From Alcaligenaceae bacterium CGII-47 (GTDB lineage Bacteria; Pseudomonadota; Gammaproteobacteria; Burkholderiales; Burkholderiaceae_B), in the NCBI GenBank assembly GCA_019166125.1, contig JAHTBO010000006.1, positions 1 to 64,000 of the forward strand: a DNA stretch of 64,000 bases, read 5' to 3'. Of this stretch, positions 55,995-64,000 are shown in pieces (the first letter of the stretch is position 1; every line of letters starts with the position of its first letter). The notes below the pieces were generated by a model. It worked only from the letters and a program-made list of their open reading frames with translations, ran no database searches and was not told the origin of the DNA. The position numbers and the translations under genes were made by a program.

Positions 55995-57266
55995 ATGGAT
56001 CAGTATTACGACACGCGCGAGACACAAGCCGATGCGGTACGCGAGCAGGCGCTGTTCGCCCGCTTGACTGATGCCCTCGTTCACGCTCGCGAGCACGCCC
56101 CCGCCATTGCCCGGCAGCTACAGGGGGTGGATATCCAGGGGGTGCGCCAGCGTGCGGATCTCGCGCGGATCCCGGTGGTGCGCAAAGGCGAGTTGCTACA
56201 ACTGCAACTCGAATCCAGAATGCGGGGCACGCAGGCCGAGCCCGATACCGCCCGACGTGTATTTGGTGGCTTTGCAGCAATCGGGTGGGGGCAGGCCCGT
56301 CGAGTATTCGCCTCGCCGGGGCCGATCTATGAACCAGAGAGCGCTCGGCCGGATTACTGGCGCTTTGCGCGTGCCTTGTATGCTGCAGGCTTGCGTAAAG
56401 GGGAGCTGGTCTATAACTGTTTCTCCTATCATTTCACGCCCGCCGGCTCCATGATGGAGACCGCGGCACATGCCTTGGGATGTACTGTTTTCCCAGGTGG
56501 GGTGGGGCAGACCGAGCAGCAGGTCCGGGCGATGGCGGATCTGGCCCCCAGCGCCTATACGGGCACCCCAAGTTTTTTGCGCATCATCCTCGAGAAGGCC
56601 GATGAGATGGGAGTGGTCCTGCCCTCGCTGCGCCATGCCTTGTTTTCAGGTGAGGCATTTCCCCCTTCACTGTACGAGTGGTTCTGCGCGCGGGGTATCC
56701 AAGGTTTTCAAGCCTACGGTAGTGCGGATCTGGGTATGGTGGCCTACGAGACCTCGGCGCGTGATGGCCTGGTGGTCGATGAGGATGTGATCCTCGAGAT
56801 CGTGCAGCCAGGAACCAGCCAGGCCTTGGCTGATGGCGAGGTGGGTGAGGTCGTGGTGACGACGCTCAACCCGGACTATCCACTGCTGCGTTTTGGGACC
56901 GGCGATCTGTCGGTTGTCATGGCAGGCACCTCGCCTTGTGGACGAACCAATGTTCGCATCAAAGGCTGGATGGGACGTGCGGATCAGACCACTAAAGTAC
57001 GCGGTATGTTTGTGCATCCAGAGCAGGTCGCGCGTGTCTTGGGGCATCACCCTGAGGTTTTGCGCGCGCGGATGGTGGTGTCGGGCGCGACGGGTCGCGA
57101 CGAGCTGGTCTTTAAGGTCGAGCTTGCTCCGGGTGCGGCACAGATCGAGCCTATCGCCCAGAGCGTACGTGAATTTACAAAGCTGCGCGCACGCATCGAG
57201 TCGGTCGCCCCCGGGAGCCTGCCTAACGACGGGAAGGTCATCGAGGATATTCGCAGTTACGATTAA
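55995..57266 (+). CDS. Phenylacetate-CoA ligase-like acyl-CoA ligase
   Basis: 423 residues of the PaaK branch of adenylate-forming enzymes. Typical segments are YTGTPSFLRIILEKADEMG, FQAYGSADLGMVAYETS, and a C-terminal lid WMGRADQTTKVRGMFVHPEQV. The start at 55995 follows a GAGG box; a longer frame from 55848 overlaps the ATPase gene. As the second CoA ligase of the cluster it suggests that an aryl or aryl-alkyl acid is handled, though specificity cannot be read. It ends the transporter run. Confidence 0.82.
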   Translation: MDQYYDTRETQADAVREQALFARLTDALVHAREHAPAIARQLQGVDIQGVRQRADLARIPVVRKGELLQLQLESRMRGTQAEPDTARRVFGGFAAIGWGQARRVFASPGPIYEPESARPDYWRFARALYAAGLRKGELVYNCFSYHFTPAGSMMETAAHALGCTVFPGGVGQTEQQVRAMADLAPSAYTGTPSFLRIILEKADEMGVVLPSLRHALFSGEAFPPSLYEWFCARGIQGFQAYGSADLGMVAYETSARDGLVVDEDVILEIVQPGTSQALADGEVGEVVVTTLNPDYPLLRFGTGDLSVVMAGTSPCGRTNVRIKGWMGRADQTTKVRGMFVHPEQVARVLGHHPEVLRARMVVSGATGRDELVFKVELAPGAAQIEPIAQSVREFTKLRARIESVAPGSLPNDGKVIEDIRSYD

Positions 57267-57321
57267 ACCCGCATGCGGTACTATTTCCGTTCTGTACCAC
57301 TCTGAATCTGAGGAGATGTTT

Positions 57322-58335
57322 ATGCGTGGATTTAAATATGCTGCCGGAGCGCTGGCAATGCTGGCCGGCCTGTCTTGGGCGCACGCCGATACCTTATCTA
57401 CCGTCAAGGGTCAGGGTGTTGTGCGTTGCGGTGTGACGACGGGTTTTGCGGGCTTCTCCGCGCCCGATGACAAAGGGGTCTGGAAAGGTCTGGATGTTGA
57501 TATGTGTCGCGCCGTGGCAGCCGCAACCTTAGGCGATGCATCCAAGATCAAGATCGTGCCCTTAAGCGCCCAACAACGTTTCACCGCTTTGCAATCGGGT
57601 GAAATTGACGTGCTGACGCGCAATACGACCGTTACGCAAACGCGTGATACCGCACTCGGGGTTATTCATGCCGGGGTTAATTTCTATGACGGCCAGGGTT
57701 TCCTCGTGCCCAAGTCACTGGGGGTGACCAGTGCCAAGCAGATTAATGGCGCGACGGTTTGTATGCAGACCGGTACCTCAAACGAAAATACGATGGCGGA
57801 CTGGGCGCGTGCCAACGAGGTCAAATACCAGCCAGTTGTAATCGAGCAATTCAACGAAGTCGTCAATGCCTTTGCTGCGGGACGGTGCGACGTCTTTACC
57901 ACCGATGCCTCGGGCCTGGCGTCCATCCGTATCTCTAAGCTCACGAATCCCGATGACTACGTGATCTTGCCCGAGATCATCTCTAAGGAGCCCCTGGGAC
58001 CCTTTGTGCGCCAGGGTGACGATACCTGGTTGAACGTTGTTAAGTGGTCCTTGCAGGCCATGATCGGCGCTGAAGAGCTGGGTTTGACTGCAGCGAACGT
58101 TGACGAGCACCTTCTTAGTGCCAGTCCCAACATTCGACGTATGCTTGGTGTGACCCCCGGCACAGGCAAGAACATGGGGCTGGATGAAAAATGGGCCTAC
58201 AACATCATCAAGCAGGTCGGCAATTACGGCGAATCGTTCGAGCGTAATGTTGGGATGGGCAGTTCTTTGCAGATCCAGCGCGGCTTAAATGCGCAATGGA
58301 CGCAAGGCGGGCTGATGTATGCGTTGCCGATGTGA
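57322..58335 (+). CDS. General L-amino-acid ABC transporter binding protein, AapJ-like
   Basis: 337 residues with a signal peptide ending SWAHA. A family 3 solute-binding protein; VRCGVTTGFAGFSAPD, GLDVDMCRAVAAATLGD, GEIDVLTRNTTVTQTRDT and AFAAGRCDVFTTDASGLA match AapJ. The ATG at 57322 is six bases after AGGAG, better placed than 57316. The usual aapQMP permease and ATPase genes do not follow: the next gene is convergent. A small hairpin (CGTCGC/GCGACG, 58336-58356) lies right after the stop. Confidence 0.9.
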   Translation: MRGFKYAAGALAMLAGLSWAHADTLSTVKGQGVVRCGVTTGFAGFSAPDDKGVWKGLDVDMCRAVAAATLGDASKIKIVPLSAQQRFTALQSGEIDVLTRNTTVTQTRDTALGVIHAGVNFYDGQGFLVPKSLGVTSAKQINGATVCMQTGTSNENTMADWARANEVKYQPVVIEQFNEVVNAFAAGRCDVFTTDASGLASIRISKLTNPDDYVILPEIISKEPLGPFVRQGDDTWLNVVKWSLQAMIGAEELGLTAANVDEHLLSASPNIRRMLGVTPGTGKNMGLDEKWAYNIIKQVGNYGESFERNVGMGSSLQIQRGLNAQWTQGGLMYALPM

Positions 58336-58341
58336 CGTCGC

Positions 58342-58818
58342 TTATCGATTGCGACGGCTGTAGACCAGACTAATGCGGGCAAAAGCAGCCTGCAGTTCGG
58401 GTGTCCCGGCCTGAAATACGACGGGACGCCCTTTTTGCATGAAGCACAGCAGTTTTTTTGACGACATTAGCGGAATAAAGCGTGTGGACTGGATGTCGTT
58501 CCAGTTCACTTCGCGACGTGTGATCCAGCTCTGGCGTATGCCTTGTTCGGTGATCTCAGTCTCGGACACCCACATGTACCAAGCCATCACGATGAGCGCA
58601 ACAAAGCACACCATAATGCTGCCCGCGATTGCGGCGCTGACGTGCTGGCCCACTGGGCTGCTGGCGGTATAGACCAAGCGCACCGCGATGGTTGCCAGAA
58701 TCAACCAGGCTAATACCCCGATCCAGCGCGGCCACGCGCGGCCGCGCAAGGGCAACTGGCCGATCTGCGCGAGTAACGCTGCATGTTCGTCAGGGGTGGG
58801 GGGCATAAACAAGCTCAT
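58342..58818 (-). CDS. PH-like domain membrane protein of unknown function
   Basis: 158 residues. Two membrane helices (about 32-50 and 58-80) are followed by a soluble part with alternating strands (VSETEITEQGIRQSWITRR, then VNWNDIQSTRFIPL) that looks like a bacterial PH domain. The start overlaps the stop of mvaB in an ATGA, so both are probably translated together. Function unknown; no motif links it to the lyase. Confidence 0.72.
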   Translation of the reverse strand: MSLFMPPTPDEHAALLAQIGQLPLRGRAWPRWIGVLAWLILATIAVRLVYTASSPVGQHVSAAIAGSIMVCFVALIVMAWYMWVSETEITEQGIRQSWITRREVNWNDIQSTRFIPLMSSKKLLCFMQKGRPVVFQAGTPELQAAFARISLVYSRRNR

Positions 58819-59717
58819 GATTTCTTTGCTGCGAGCGCGTTGCCTGCACGGCTGGCGGCCTTGATTCCCAGATTTCCTGCCATCCATTGACCGATATCGA
58901 CGACGGCATCCAGATCGATACCGCTTGTGAGGCCTTGGCCACGCAATAGATACAGGACGTCTTCGGTCGCGACATTGCCGGTTGCACCCTTGGCATAGGG
59001 GCAGCCGCCCAGGCCCGCAACCGAGCTGTGGAAAATACGGACGCCTGCGTCCAGTGCCGCAATAATATTGGCGATCGCCTGGCCGTACGTATCATGAAAA
59101 TGGCCCGAGACCCGCGTGGATAAATCAGTCACTTCGCCGACCGCATGCATGACACGTGTCACCTGTGCTGCGGTACCGACCCCGATCGTGTCAGCGATGT
59201 CAATTTCGTCGCACCCAAGGCGCAGCATGCGCTCGGCCACATCCACCACCGCAGCAATTGGCGTTTCGCCCTGGTAGGGGCAGCCTAGCGCGCAACTGAT
59301 GCTGCCGCGCAGGCGTAGCCCTGCTGCCTTGGCGGCTGCAGCGACGGGCTCAAAACGTGCGATGGACTCGGCGATCGAGCAGTTGATGTTGCGCATGGAG
59401 AACGCCTCACTGGCTGCCCCGAAGATGACGACCTCATCGGCGTGTGCGGCAAGCGCATCTTCAAAACCGCGCAAGTTTGGCGTCAGCACGGAATAAATCG
59501 TGCCCGGACGGCGCTGGATTGTGGCCATGACTTGGGCACCATCGGCCATCTGAGGAACCCATTTTGGCGATACAAAGGACGCGGCTTCGATGTTTTGAAA
59601 GCCTGCGGCGGCAAGGCGTTCAATCAGCTCGACCTTGATTGCGGTCTCGACGAACTGCGCTTCGTTTTGTAGACCGTCGCGAGGGGCGACTTCAATGATT
59701 TTGATGTGATCGGACAT
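58815..59717 (-). CDS. mvaB: Hydroxymethylglutaryl-CoA lyase
   Basis: 300 residues. It splits HMG-CoA to acetoacetate and acetyl-CoA in leucine degradation. The N-terminal EVAPRDGLQNEAQFV (metal and catalytic residues), HFHDTYGQAIANI (metal histidines) and the Cys loop GGCPYAKGATGNVATED are complete. No other leucine-degradation genes (liu, aty) are nearby in the window. Confidence 0.94.
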   Translation of the reverse strand: MSDHIKIIEVAPRDGLQNEAQFVETAIKVELIERLAAAGFQNIEAASFVSPKWVPQMADGAQVMATIQRRPGTIYSVLTPNLRGFEDALAAHADEVVIFGAASEAFSMRNINCSIAESIARFEPVAAAAKAAGLRLRGSISCALGCPYQGETPIAAVVDVAERMLRLGCDEIDIADTIGVGTAAQVTRVMHAVGEVTDLSTRVSGHFHDTYGQAIANIIAALDAGVRIFHSSVAGLGGCPYAKGATGNVATEDVLYLLRGQGLTSGIDLDAVVDIGQWMAGNLGIKAASRAGNALAAKKS

Positions 59718-59759
59718 GATGGCTTGGACCAGGTTGACTGTCTAATCCTCAATAATAGC

Positions 59760-60914
59760 TCAGCCCAGTCGCTGAAAACGGCTGTCGGCCTGACGCGCGA
59801 TCCGGCCCTGTAATTCCAGCAAGGCGAGGGTGCTGTGTAGGCGTGCCATATCCCATTGCGTACGGGCATGTAGCACTTCGGTGCTCTGAGGATCGTGCCC
59901 CAGTGCCTGCAGCAGGGTGTGCTCGTCTGCGCTGAGGCTTTCAGTGGTTTGCGTTGGCGTATCGACACGGTTGGGCTGGTGTGCAGATTGAGGTATCAGC
60001 CCGGATTGACGTAACTCTTCCATAATATCTTCACCCGATTCAACGAGTTTCGCGCCCTGACGGATCAGAGCGTGGCATCCGCGCGATAAGGGGGAATGGA
60101 TGGAACCGGGGATGGCAAAGATTTCGCGCCCGATCTCGCTGGCTTGTTGGGCGGTGATGAGTGAGCCGCTGCGTTGTGCTGCCTCGACAACCAGCACGCC
60201 ACGGCCTAGCGCCGCAACCACCCGGTTGCGTTGCGGGAAATGGAAGGGTTGGGCGTGCGCACCCAGCGGGAACTCGGACACGAGCAGACCTGACGAGGCA
60301 ATACGATGAGCCAGCTGCCTATGCCGAGCCGGGTAGACGAGGTCGATGCCGGTGCCAAGCACGGCGATCGTGCCGCCTGCCTCTGGCCCGGCTTGCAACG
60401 CGCCTTCATGCGCTGCACCGTCTATGCCGCTTGCCAAGCCACTGGCGATACACCAGCCCTGCCCTGCCAGGTAGCGTGCGAAGGCCTGTGCGTTTTCCCG
60501 GCCACCTGTCGTGGCGCTACGTGCGCCGACAATAGACAGGATAGGCCGGTGCAGGCAATCCGGATTACCGTTCAGGTAGAGCAGTGCTGGAGGATCATGC
60601 AAAGCCAGCAGGTTCGTCGGATAGTGCTTATCGGCCAGCGTGAGTAGATGGTGGGCCGGCTCGTTTAGCCAGGCCATGGTGGCCTCGATGGTGGCTGCCA
60701 TTGAATCGTCGGGTGCTTGGCGTAGTTGCGCGGCGAGCTCGGGGCCCAGGAGCTTGGACAATGCCGAGGTGGATTGGGCGTAGATATCCTGCGGTAAGCC
60801 AATGGTGGCCAGTAGCGTGCGGATACGTACGGGCCCCAAGCGTGGCTCCAGGCCCAGGCGTATCCAGGCCCGGTATTCATTTTCATCGGCAATTTCATTG
60901 GAGTTTGCAGGCAT
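59760..60914 (-). CDS. dprA: DNA-processing protein DprA
   Basis: 384 residues. It loads RecA on incoming single-stranded DNA in natural transformation. A helical N-terminal part is followed by the Rossmann-like core: LSIVGARSATTGGRENA, WCIASGLASGIDGAAHEGAL, TIAVLGTGIDLVYPARHRQL and PLGAHAQPFHFPQRNRV. The end carries a winged-helix DprA C-terminal domain. It is divergent from def with 156 bases between. Confidence 0.95.
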   Translation of the reverse strand: MPANSNEIADENEYRAWIRLGLEPRLGPVRIRTLLATIGLPQDIYAQSTSALSKLLGPELAAQLRQAPDDSMAATIEATMAWLNEPAHHLLTLADKHYPTNLLALHDPPALLYLNGNPDCLHRPILSIVGARSATTGGRENAQAFARYLAGQGWCIASGLASGIDGAAHEGALQAGPEAGGTIAVLGTGIDLVYPARHRQLAHRIASSGLLVSEFPLGAHAQPFHFPQRNRVVAALGRGVLVVEAAQRSGSLITAQQASEIGREIFAIPGSIHSPLSRGCHALIRQGAKLVESGEDIMEELRQSGLIPQSAHQPNRVDTPTQTTESLSADEHTLLQALGHDPQSTEVLHARTQWDMARLHSTLALLELQGRIARQADSRFQRLG

Positions 60915-61032
60915 GACTTAGTGTGCCATGAATGGGCCCGAGGCATCGCGCCGGAGTGTGATAGGAACGTCCTGATTTTTACTTTACCCGATCGATAGCC
61001 TCCGAATCGGCCTCATACTCAAAAACTTGTTT

Positions 61033-61038
61033 TATGAT
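61033..61038 (+). promoter_or_regulatory. -10 box of def-fmt
   Basis: TATGAT 33 bases before the def ATG, in an AT-rich stretch. No convincing -35 is found at 16-18 bases upstream. Confidence 0.35.
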
Positions 61039-61070
61039 AGAGGTTTGATGCATTTTTAAGTTGCTAGATT

Positions 61071-61595
61071 ATGGCACTACTTCCTATTCTCCAATATCCC
61101 GATCCTCGGCTGCATAAGGTCGCGGCACCCGTACAGCAGGTGGATGAACGTATTCGCCAACTTGTGCGTGATATGGCCCAAACCATGTACGAAGCGCCTG
61201 GCGTAGGGTTGGCTGCCACGCAGGTTGATGTACACGAGCGCGTTGTCGTCATCGATATCTCGGATGAGGGCAATGATCTGCATGTGCTGATCAATCCGGA
61301 AATCACCTGGAAGAGCGAGGACAAGCAGGTCTACGAGGAAGGCTGCCTATCTGTGCCCGGCGTCTATGACGAGGTAGAGCGTGCGGCAAAGATTCACGTG
61401 CGTGCATTGAATGAGCAAGGCGAGCCCTTTGAGTTTGATGCCGAAGGCCTGCTGGCCGTGTGCGTGCAGCATGAACTCGATCATCTGCTGGGTAAGGTGT
61501 TTGTCGAGTACCTGTCGGGACTAAAACAAAACCGCATTCGCACGCGCCTGCGTAAGCAACAGCGCGAGGCCGAGCGCGAACTCGATCAGGTCTGA
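61071..61595 (+). CDS. def: Peptide deformylase
   Basis: 174 residues. It removes the formyl group from new proteins. All three motifs are intact: [17 protein letters not shown] and [12 protein letters not shown] (metal HExxH). It overlaps nothing but ends one base before the fmt start, the normal pairing. Confidence 0.97.
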   Translation: MALLPILQYPDPRLHKVAAPVQQVDERIRQLVRDMAQTMYEAPGVGLAATQVDVHERVVVIDISDEGNDLHVLINPEITWKSEDKQVYEEGCLSVPGVYDEVERAAKIHVRALNEQGEPFEFDAEGLLAVCVQHELDHLLGKVFVEYLSGLKQNRIRTRLRKQQREAERELDQV

Positions 61596-61596
61596 G

Positions 61597-62562
61597 GTGC
61601 GGATTGTCTATGCGGGGACGCCCGAGTTTGCATGTTGGGGATTGCGGGCTTTGCTCGATGCCGGGCATGAGGTGGTCGGTGTCCTTACCCAGCCTGACCG
61701 TCCGTCCGGGCGGGGGATGAAAACCCAGCCCAGCGCAGTCAAACAGGTCGCGCTTGATGCCGGCATTCCTGTGTTTCAACCGCTTGGCCTGCGTCTGGAT
61801 GGCAAGTTCTCGGCGGATGCTGCGGCGGCGCGTCACGCCTTGCTGGACCTGCAGCCAGCGCTCATGGTGGTGGCGGCGTATGGTTTGATTCTGCCACAGT
61901 GGGTGCTGGATCTGCCTGCACATGGTTGCCTGAATATTCACGCGAGTCTATTACCACGTTGGCGCGGTGCGGCGCCGATTCAACGCGCTATTGAGGCCGG
62001 CGATACACGCACCGGGGTCACTATCATGCAGATGGATGCGGGGTTGGATACCGGTGATATGCTGGGCGTGCGCGAGGTGCCGATTGGCCCGGACGATACG
62101 GCCGCGACGCTGCATGATGCACTGGCTCGTGTGGGTGGCGAAGCGATCGTGGCCGTGGTGGCGCATCTGATAAAGGGGGAACTGCACCCTCAGCCGCAGC
62201 CTTTAGCGGGTGTGACCTACGCCGTAAAGCTTCAGAAATCCGAGGCAGCGCTGGATTTCACCCAAAGTGCGGCTGTGCTAGAGCGACGGATCCGTGCGTT
62301 TGATCCCTTTCCTGGTACCACGATGCAACTGCCGGGCATGGCGTCGGTACTCAAAGTCTGGCGCGCTCAGGTGCTTGCCAATGAGCCGGCCACTGAGGCG
62401 GTGGGCGCTGTTCATCCTGCTGTCGGGACGATTTTGCGTGCGGATGGGCAGGGAATCGATGTCGTGACCGCTGACGGCGTATTACGGATTCTGGTGGTGC
62501 AAAAAGCCGGAAGCAAACGTCAGACTGTCGCGCAATTCATGCAGAACTGGACCTTGCCCTAG
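61597..62562 (+). CDS. fmt: Methionyl-tRNA formyltransferase
   Basis: 321 residues from a GTG start. It formylates Met-tRNA(fMet) with 10-formyl-THF. The N-terminal RIVYAGTPEFA, the catalytic INIHASLLPRWRGAAPIQRA-type stretch (Asn, His) and MDAGLDTGDML (Asp) are present; a C-terminal tRNA-binding domain follows from about 210. It converges on ntrX. Confidence 0.97.
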   Translation: MRIVYAGTPEFACWGLRALLDAGHEVVGVLTQPDRPSGRGMKTQPSAVKQVALDAGIPVFQPLGLRLDGKFSADAAAARHALLDLQPALMVVAAYGLILPQWVLDLPAHGCLNIHASLLPRWRGAAPIQRAIEAGDTRTGVTIMQMDAGLDTGDMLGVREVPIGPDDTAATLHDALARVGGEAIVAVVAHLIKGELHPQPQPLAGVTYAVKLQKSEAALDFTQSAAVLERRIRAFDPFPGTTMQLPGMASVLKVWRAQVLANEPATEAVGAVHPAVGTILRADGQGIDVVTADGVLRILVVQKAGSKRQTVAQFMQNWTLP

Positions 62563-62579
62563 GTTCAGTCGGTCGAGAC

Positions 62580-63272
62580 TTAGCCCGTATTTTTCTTGCG
62601 TGAAGTATCAATACCGAGTTGCTTGAGCTTGCGGTATAGATGGGTACGTTCGAGGCCGGTGCGCTCGGATACACGCGTCATGCTGTGGTTTTCCCGTCCT
62701 AAATGATATTCAAAATAGAGGCGTTCAAATTCGTCGCGCGCCTCACGCAATGGCTGCTCTAGCGAGATGCTGCCAAGTCGTGAGTGGTCGATGGGAGGCG
62801 GGGTCGGTGCCGGTGCGGCAGTCTGTGCAGACGATGAGAGCACCGGCTGTTGGGTGAATACGGGATCAATAGGCCGTTCGGTGCGGCTACGCATGGATGC
62901 AGGGATGACCGGATGCGCCAAGCCTGAGGCAACCGACTTGAGCAGCCTTTGGAGCGTGATGGGCTTTTCGAGAAAATCAACTGCCCCGATGCGTGTTGCC
63001 TCGACTGCCGTGTCGACAGTAGCGTGGCCGCTCATCATGATGACTGGCATATTGAGCAGGCCCTGACTGCTCCATTCCTTAAGTAGCGTGACGCCGTCCA
63101 GATCGGGCATCCAGATATCCAGTAGGACGAGGTCGGGGCGACTGCGTAGACGCGATTCACGAGCCTGGGCTGCGTTCTCGGCAAGTTCGACCGTATGGCC
63201 TTCGTCGTAGAGAATTTCTGAAAGTAATTCGCGGATGCCTATTTCATCATCGACAACCAGGACTCTGGCCAT
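62580..63272 (-). CDS. NtrX-like response regulator lacking the AAA+ domain
   Basis: 230 residues. A receiver domain (1-120; phospho-acceptor Asp52 in LLDIWMPD, Lys in FLEKPITL) is joined by a Pro/Ala-rich linker (TAAPAPTPPP) to a Fis-type helix-turn-helix (SERTGLERTHLYRKLKQLGI). Canonical NtrX has a sigma54-interacting AAA+ ATPase of about 240 residues between these parts; none is here. It could bind DNA and act through sigma70 or as a repressor. The NtrY-like kinase gene lies upstream on the same strand, 18 bases away. Confidence 0.85.
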   Translation of the reverse strand: MARVLVVDDEIGIRELLSEILYDEGHTVELAENAAQARESRLRSRPDLVLLDIWMPDLDGVTLLKEWSSQGLLNMPVIMMSGHATVDTAVEATRIGAVDFLEKPITLQRLLKSVASGLAHPVIPASMRSRTERPIDPVFTQQPVLSSSAQTAAPAPTPPPIDHSRLGSISLEQPLREARDEFERLYFEYHLGRENHSMTRVSERTGLERTHLYRKLKQLGIDTSRKKNTG

Positions 63273-63290
63273 AAAACCTCACTGTATATT

Positions 63291-64000
63291 TTACGTATTA
63301 TCGTGTGCTTGATCCGTTGCGTCCAGTGAACGCACGGGATTGTTCAGCCGGGTAAATAAAATCGAGATACGAGCACCCCCTTCAGTCTGGTTTGAAATGT
63401 CTACGCGTCCGCCGTGCTCTTCGATGATCTTTTTGACAATCGCCAAGCCCAGTCCTGTGCCTGTTGCCTTGGTGGTGACGTAGGGCTCGAATACGCGGGC
63501 CAGGACTTGTGCTGCAAACCCAGGGCCATTGTCAGAGACGCTTAGACATACATTGTGATCAGCGTTCTTAGTCTGCACCGTGATGCGCGCCTGTGCAAGT
63601 GACTGGTGTTGACACGCCGCATCCCGGGCGTTGGCCAACAGGTTATGGATGACCTGGCGCAGTTGATCGGGGTCTCCCTCTATATAGGGCAAATTCGACG
63701 CAAACTCAACGTCAATATGTACCGAGCGCCCGTCGTCGCGGCTCATGCCGTCTGCGGGATCCCAGCCGTAGAGTACAAGGACTTCGGTGACGAGTTCGTT
63801 GAGGTCAATGGATTGGATCTGTGCAGGTGGCGTGCGAGCATATTCACGAAAGTCATCAACCATCTGCTTGAGTGCCGCGACCTGCTTGACGATGGTGTTG
63901 GTGGAACGTATCAACATGGCTGCATCCGTCTCGTTTAAGCGGTCGGCGAGTTTCATTGCCAGACGTTCGGCGGATAACTGGATGGGGGTGAGTGGGTTTT
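63291..64000 (-). CDS. NtrY-like sensor histidine kinase (5' end outside window)
   Basis: The C-terminal 235 or so residues of a histidine kinase, running off the right edge. The frame enters with KNPLTPIQLSAERLA, the end of the H-box region typical of NtrY; the catalytic His itself is outside. N-box (IHNLLANARDA), G1 (VSDNGPGF) and G2 (GTGLGLAIVKKIIEEHGG) are present. It pairs with the regulator gene that follows. Neighbouring def-fmt matches the arrangement in other Burkholderiales. Confidence 0.92.
   Translation of the reverse strand, partial: NPLTPIQLSAERLAMKLADRLNETDAAMLIRSTNTIVKQVAALKQMVDDFREYARTPPAQIQSIDLNELVTEVLVLYGWDPADGMSRDDGRSVHIDVEFASNLPYIEGDPDQLRQVIHNLLANARDAACQHQSLAQARITVQTKNADHNVCLSVSDNGPGFAAQVLARVFEPYVTTKATGTGLGLAIVKKIIEEHGGRVDISNQTEGGARISILFTRLNNPVRSLDATDQAHDNT

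Overview
This window looks like chromosomal DNA of a betaproteobacterium of the order Burkholderiales, most likely family Alcaligenaceae (relatives of Alcaligenes, Bordetella, Castellaniella or Pusillimonas). The grounds are fairly high GC, the hemA-prfA-prmC-grxD block, the dprA / def-fmt / ntrX-ntrY neighbourhood, and an aromatic amine dehydrogenase small subunit that reads like the Alcaligenes faecalis protein. No sequence search was run; product names come from motifs, length and gene order.

Layout. 1-8.4 kb: a transposase tail, then four overlapping minus-strand genes (TPR/beta-barrel protein, FecR-domain protein, CHASE2 class III nucleotide cyclase, MscS-type channel with a cyclic-nucleotide-binding domain). 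A cAMP phosphodiesterase (cpdA) is divergent from them. 8.5-16.5 kb: a DUF3617 protein, the succinate dehydrogenase operon headed by a tiny SdhAF4-like gene, divergent aconitase, a broken Mrr remnant and tRNA-Phe. 16.6-20.8 kb: hemA, prfA, prmC, grxD, ubiX. 20.9-36.7 kb: a catabolic island with a phenylacetaldehyde-dehydrogenase-like gene, an outer-membrane protein, aauBEDA, a c-type cytochrome, an AraC regulator, two MFS transporters, hpaR and the complete hpaG1G2EDFHI homoprotocatechuate pathway. 36.9-40.5 kb: a TRAP transporter. 40.6-48.7 kb: a substrate-binding/PAS/GGDEF/EAL protein, kbl-tdh, glutamate dehydrogenase with asparaginase, and a Crp/Fnr regulator. 48.9-58.3 kb: a Liv-type ABC transporter bracketed by two acyl-CoA ligases, then an orphan amino-acid binding protein. 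58.3-64 kb: a PH-like membrane protein, mvaB, dprA, def-fmt, and ntrX with a partial ntrY.

How the genes work together. The aau genes would oxidise tyramine, dopamine or phenethylamine in the periplasm to aldehydes. The aldehyde dehydrogenase would make the aryl acetate, and the hpa genes would cleave homoprotocatechuate to pyruvate and succinic semialdehyde. No 4-hydroxyphenylacetate hydroxylase (hpaBC) is present here, so dopamine is the only expected amine that feeds straight through. A near-identical sequence element lies before the AraC gene and between hpaR and hpaG1, suggesting the two blocks are co-regulated.

The best candidate for an undescribed system is the first 8 kb. It combines a cell-surface/periplasmic sensing pair, a cyclase, a cyclic-nucleotide-gated channel and the matching phosphodiesterase at one locus, with a nine-base G tract in the FecR gene. 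Other unusual points are an HpaF isomerase lacking its catalytic N-terminal proline, a hairpin that would hide the ribosome binding site of the aldehyde dehydrogenase, strong hairpins directly after two binding-protein genes, and an NtrX without its AAA+ domain.
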